Shown here: in pieces, positions 61,624-64,000 of the stretch
Layout of the letters: each line of letters begins with the position of its first letter
How positions within the stretch are numbered: the first letter of the stretch is position 1
Position numbers and translations under genes: made by a program
The notes under the pieces: model-generated
Databases searched by the model: none
What the model saw: the letters and a program-made list of their open reading frames with translations, nothing else
Told to the model about the DNA's origin: nothing
Source of the DNA: Hyphobacterium sp. CCMP332
GTDB taxonomy: Bacteria; Pseudomonadota; Alphaproteobacteria; Caulobacterales; Maricaulaceae
Direction: 5' to 3'
Length of the DNA: 64,000 bases
NCBI RefSeq assembly: GCF_014323565.1
Contig: NZ_CP058669.1
Coordinates: 1 to 64,000 of the forward strand

Positions 61624-63612
61624 ATGGCCGCCATGACGTCTCTTGATCTCAACACCTTGAAACCCATGGCAAATGCCGTTCGCGCACTGGCGATGGATGC
61701 GGTCGAAGCGGCCAAATCCGGTCACCCCGGCATGCCGATGGGCATGGCCGATGCGGCGACCGTCCTCTGGTCGCGGCATCTCAAATTCAATCCGGCCGAT
61801 CCCGACTGGCAGGACCGCGACCGCTTTGTGCTGTCGGCGGGCCATGGCTCCATGCTGATCTATGCGCTCCTACACCTTACCGGCTATGCCGATGTGACGC
61901 TGGACGAGATCCGGAATTTCCGCCAACTCGGCTCGAAAACGCCGGGCCATCCCGAATATGGCCACACCACCGGCATTGAAACGACAACCGGGCCGCTGGG
62001 GCAGGGCATTTCCACCGCCGTCGGCATGGCGCTGGCCGAACGGATCCTGAATGCCCGATTCGGCGATGATCTGGTCGATCACCGCACCTGGGTGATCGCG
62101 TCGGATGGCGACCTTCAAGAGGGTATCAGCCACGAGGCCATTTCGCTTGCCGGGCATCTCGGGCTCAATCGCCTCACAGTCCTGTGGGATGACAATTCCA
62201 TCCAGATCGATGGCTCGACCGGGCTGGCCGAGACCTCCGATGTGCTCAAACGCTTTGAAGCGGCGGGCTGGGATAGGGACGCCGTTGATGGTCATGACAT
62301 GGAAGCGGTCGATGCGGCGCTTGCCCGCGCTAAAACCTCGCGGAAGCCGGTCCTGATTTCCTGCAAGACGATTATCGGGTTTGGCGCACCCAACAAGGCG
62401 GGGAAATCGTCCAGCCATGGCTCGCCCCTCGGCGCAGATGAACTGGCCGCGGCGAAGCAGGCGCTGGACTGGCCGCACACCGCCTTTGATATTCCAGAAG
62501 ATATCCGGACGACCTGGAAAGCGGCCGCTGAAGGCGGGGCCATCGCGCACAAGGCCTGGAAAGACCGCTATGAGAACACCTCACGCCGCGAGGAATTCGA
62601 TGCCGCTTTCAAGACCGGACTGCCGATCAAGGCCGCCCGCAAACTGGCAGATTGGCGCCGCGAACTGGCCGCAGAGAAACCTGACCTCGCCAGCCGCGCC
62701 TCCTCGGGGCGGGTGCTGGAACAGATTGTGCCGGTGATGCCGGAACTGGTCGGCGGATCGGCAGACCTGACCGGGTCCAACCTGACCAAAACGCCCGATC
62801 AGCAAGTCATCCAGGCCGGGGCTTATGGCGGTCAGTATATCTATTATGGCGTTCGCGAACACGGAATGGCGGCGTGCGCCAACGGTCTGTCGCTGCATGG
62901 CGGCGTGCGGCCCTATATCGGCACCTTCCTGGTCTTCGCCGACTATTGCCGCCCCGCCATTCGTCTCGCCGGTCTGATGAACCAGCCCGTCACCTATGTC
63001 TTCACCCATGATTCCATCGGGCTTGGCGAAGACGGCCCGACCCACCAGCCGGTCGAGCATCTGGCCTCCTTGCGGGCCATGCCCAATGTCCGCGTCTTCC
63101 GCCCGGCCGACGCAATGGAGACCGCCGAAAGCTGGGAGCTGGCCCTGTCGCACCAGACCGGACCAACACTCTTGGCGCTGTCACGCCAGAAACTGTGCTT
63201 CGCACGGCAGGATGACGGGTCGGAAAATCTGTCGGCGCGCGGGGCCTATGTGCTGCGCGATGCGCCGGATGCAAAGGCCGTGATCATCGCCACGGGTTCG
63301 GAAATCGGCATTGCTCTGGAAGCCGCTGAAACCCTTGCCAACAAGAGCGTTCCGGTTCGTGTCGTGTCGGCCCCCTGCATCGAGATTTTCCTCGAGCAGG
63401 ACCACGCCTATCAGGACAGTGTGCTGCCGAAGGGCCTGCCGCGGATCGCGGTCGAGGCCGGGCTCCGCTATGGCTGGGATGCCATCATCGGCCGCGAGGG
63501 CGGCTTTGTCGGTATGACCGGCTTTGGCGCATCCGCACCTGCCGAAGCGCTCTACGAGCACTTCGGCATCACTGTGGATCGCATTGTTGAAGAAGTGGAG
63601 GCGCGGGTCTAG
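61624..63612 (+). CDS. tkt: Transketolase
   Basis: The 662-residue thiamine-diphosphate enzyme belongs to the pentose phosphate pathway. It shows [59 protein letters not shown], the ThDP/metal motif [64 protein letters not shown] and [18 protein letters not shown] codons at 61624 and 61633 are both possible. The stop is shared in CTAG with the convergent gene. Confidence 0.96.
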   Translation: MAAMTSLDLNTLKPMANAVRALAMDAVEAAKSGHPGMPMGMADAATVLWSRHLKFNPADPDWQDRDRFVLSAGHGSMLIYALLHLTGYADVTLDEIRNFRQLGSKTPGHPEYGHTTGIETTTGPLGQGISTAVGMALAERILNARFGDDLVDHRTWVIASDGDLQEGISHEAISLAGHLGLNRLTVLWDDNSIQIDGSTGLAETSDVLKRFEAAGWDRDAVDGHDMEAVDAALARAKTSRKPVLISCKTIIGFGAPNKAGKSSSHGSPLGADELAAAKQALDWPHTAFDIPEDIRTTWKAAAEGGAIAHKAWKDRYENTSRREEFDAAFKTGLPIKAARKLADWRRELAAEKPDLASRASSGRVLEQIVPVMPELVGGSADLTGSNLTKTPDQQVIQAGAYGGQYIYYGVREHGMAACANGLSLHGGVRPYIGTFLVFADYCRPAIRLAGLMNQPVTYVFTHDSIGLGEDGPTHQPVEHLASLRAMPNVRVFRPADAMETAESWELALSHQTGPTLLALSRQKLCFARQDDGSENLSARGAYVLRDAPDAKAVIIATGSEIGIALEAAETLANKSVPVRVVSAPCIEIFLEQDHAYQDSVLPKGLPRIAVEAGLRYGWDAIIGREGGFVGMTGFGASAPAEALYEHFGITVDRIVEEVEARV

Positions 63613-64000
63613 CCGACGCGTTCCACCACGCCATAGCCGAAAAGCTGGTTCAGTGCTTTTTGCGCTTCTTCCTCACCGGCCGCCTCGAAGGTCGATAGAT
63701 CAATCTCTTCACCGTCGAGCACCTTGTCGAGCCCGGCTTCAACCGCGCTCGGGAAGATCAGCTCACCGCCGGCCGTGATCAGGACCAGACGATTCTCGTC
63801 CTCGGCCAGTCGCCAGGGAATATTCGGCCGCAGGCGGAATTTCGCGCCCGGTATTGTGGATCCCCCGCGTCCGGTGATCGCCCCTTCGGAATAGGGCGGC
63901 CGCGAGCGTATGAAGTTGTCGACGAAGAGATCGAACGCGCCTTCCATATCGGCTTCTTCGCCGATTTTCTTGACCAGCGTATCGAAATGCGCCTGTGCAA
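63609..64000 (-). CDS. C-terminal part of a protein running off the window, possibly cupin/JmjC-type
   Basis: The frame stays open to the right edge ([20 protein letters not shown] precedes the first internal Met), so the start lies outside. The visible 130 or so residues include [20 protein letters not shown] and end in a probable winged-helix segment ([20 protein letters not shown]). This resembles the C-terminal domain of ribosomal oxygenases of the YcfD/ROXA kind, but the catalytic cupin half is not in view, so the assignment is tentative. Confidence 0.5.
   Translation of the reverse strand, partial: AQAHFDTLVKKIGEEADMEGAFDLFVDNFIRSRPPYSEGAITGRGGSTIPGAKFRLRPNIPWRLAEDENRLVLITAGGELIFPSAVEAGLDKVLDGEEIDLSTFEAAGEEEAQKALNQLFGYGVVERVG

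Noticed and set aside
1-64000. tRNA, rRNA genes and CRISPR arrays
   Set aside because: None was found by eye on either strand; no cloverleaf with a conserved T-loop and no repeat-spacer pattern was noticed. A dedicated scan was not possible.

Overview
The window reads as chromosomal DNA of an alphaproteobacterium of the Caulobacterales/Maricaulales type (stalked, probably marine). The signs are a CpdR cell-cycle regulator next to an N-formylglutamate amidohydrolase, a large TonB-dependent receptor, a secreted S9 peptidase, the zapA - small RNA - 5-formyl-THF cyclo-ligase arrangement that marks 6S RNA, and a ROSE-like RNA thermometer in front of an hsp20 gene. The assignment is inferred from gene content; no ribosomal RNA or tRNA is present.

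Layout. 1-16638 is GC-rich core DNA: TonB receptor, S9 peptidase, cpdR, amidohydrolase, XRE regulator, hisN-like phosphatase, lipidated methyltransferase-like protein, Hsp20, pentapeptide-repeat protein, a RibD-like deaminase coupled to gpmA, then a sugar-nucleotide run (arabinose-5-P isomerase, UDP-glucose dehydrogenase, phosphohexomutase). 16650-48888 is a surface-polysaccharide island, bounded and interrupted by IS3-family scars and visibly more AT-rich towards its right side. 49082-64000 returns to core DNA: GT2, UDP-glucuronate 4-epimerase, an AGE-family isomerase coupled to manC, the zapA/6S/FTHF cyclo-ligase block, YmdB-like phosphoesterase, a hipBA toxin-antitoxin pair, transaldolase, YebC, a PP2C-like protein, an SMP-30-like protein, transketolase, and a partial gene at the right edge.

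The island holds glmS, glmM and galU for UDP-GlcNAc and UDP-glucose, a WbpE-like aminotransferase and a WbpD-like N-acetyltransferase, an OafA/SGNH O-acyltransferase, five glycosyltransferases, a CapD-type dehydratase, another SDR, and two complete ABC-2 polysaccharide exporters. Its most striking part is a sulfur module: a UDP-sulfoquinovose synthase homologue (33821-34972), an iron-sulfur type APS reductase (35018-35812) coupled by a 4-nt overlap to a two-part glycosyltransferase (35809-37830), then cysD, cysN/C fusion and cysQ (38412-42093). With galU in the same island, every step from sulfate and UTP plus glucose-1-phosphate to UDP-sulfoquinovose can be encoded here. This suggests a sulfonated (sulfoquinovose-bearing) capsule, O-antigen or exopolysaccharide, rather than the photosynthetic sulfolipid for which this enzyme family is best known.

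The sulfate-activation, glmM, galU and second exporter genes lie between two similarly oriented IS407-group elements (one internally deleted, one complete), so the island looks modular and assembled by insertion sequences. Other notable features are three evenly spaced HipB-type operators, a 42-bp perfect palindrome, divergent genes whose start codons overlap in CATG, and three convergent gene pairs that share one CTAG for both stop codons.
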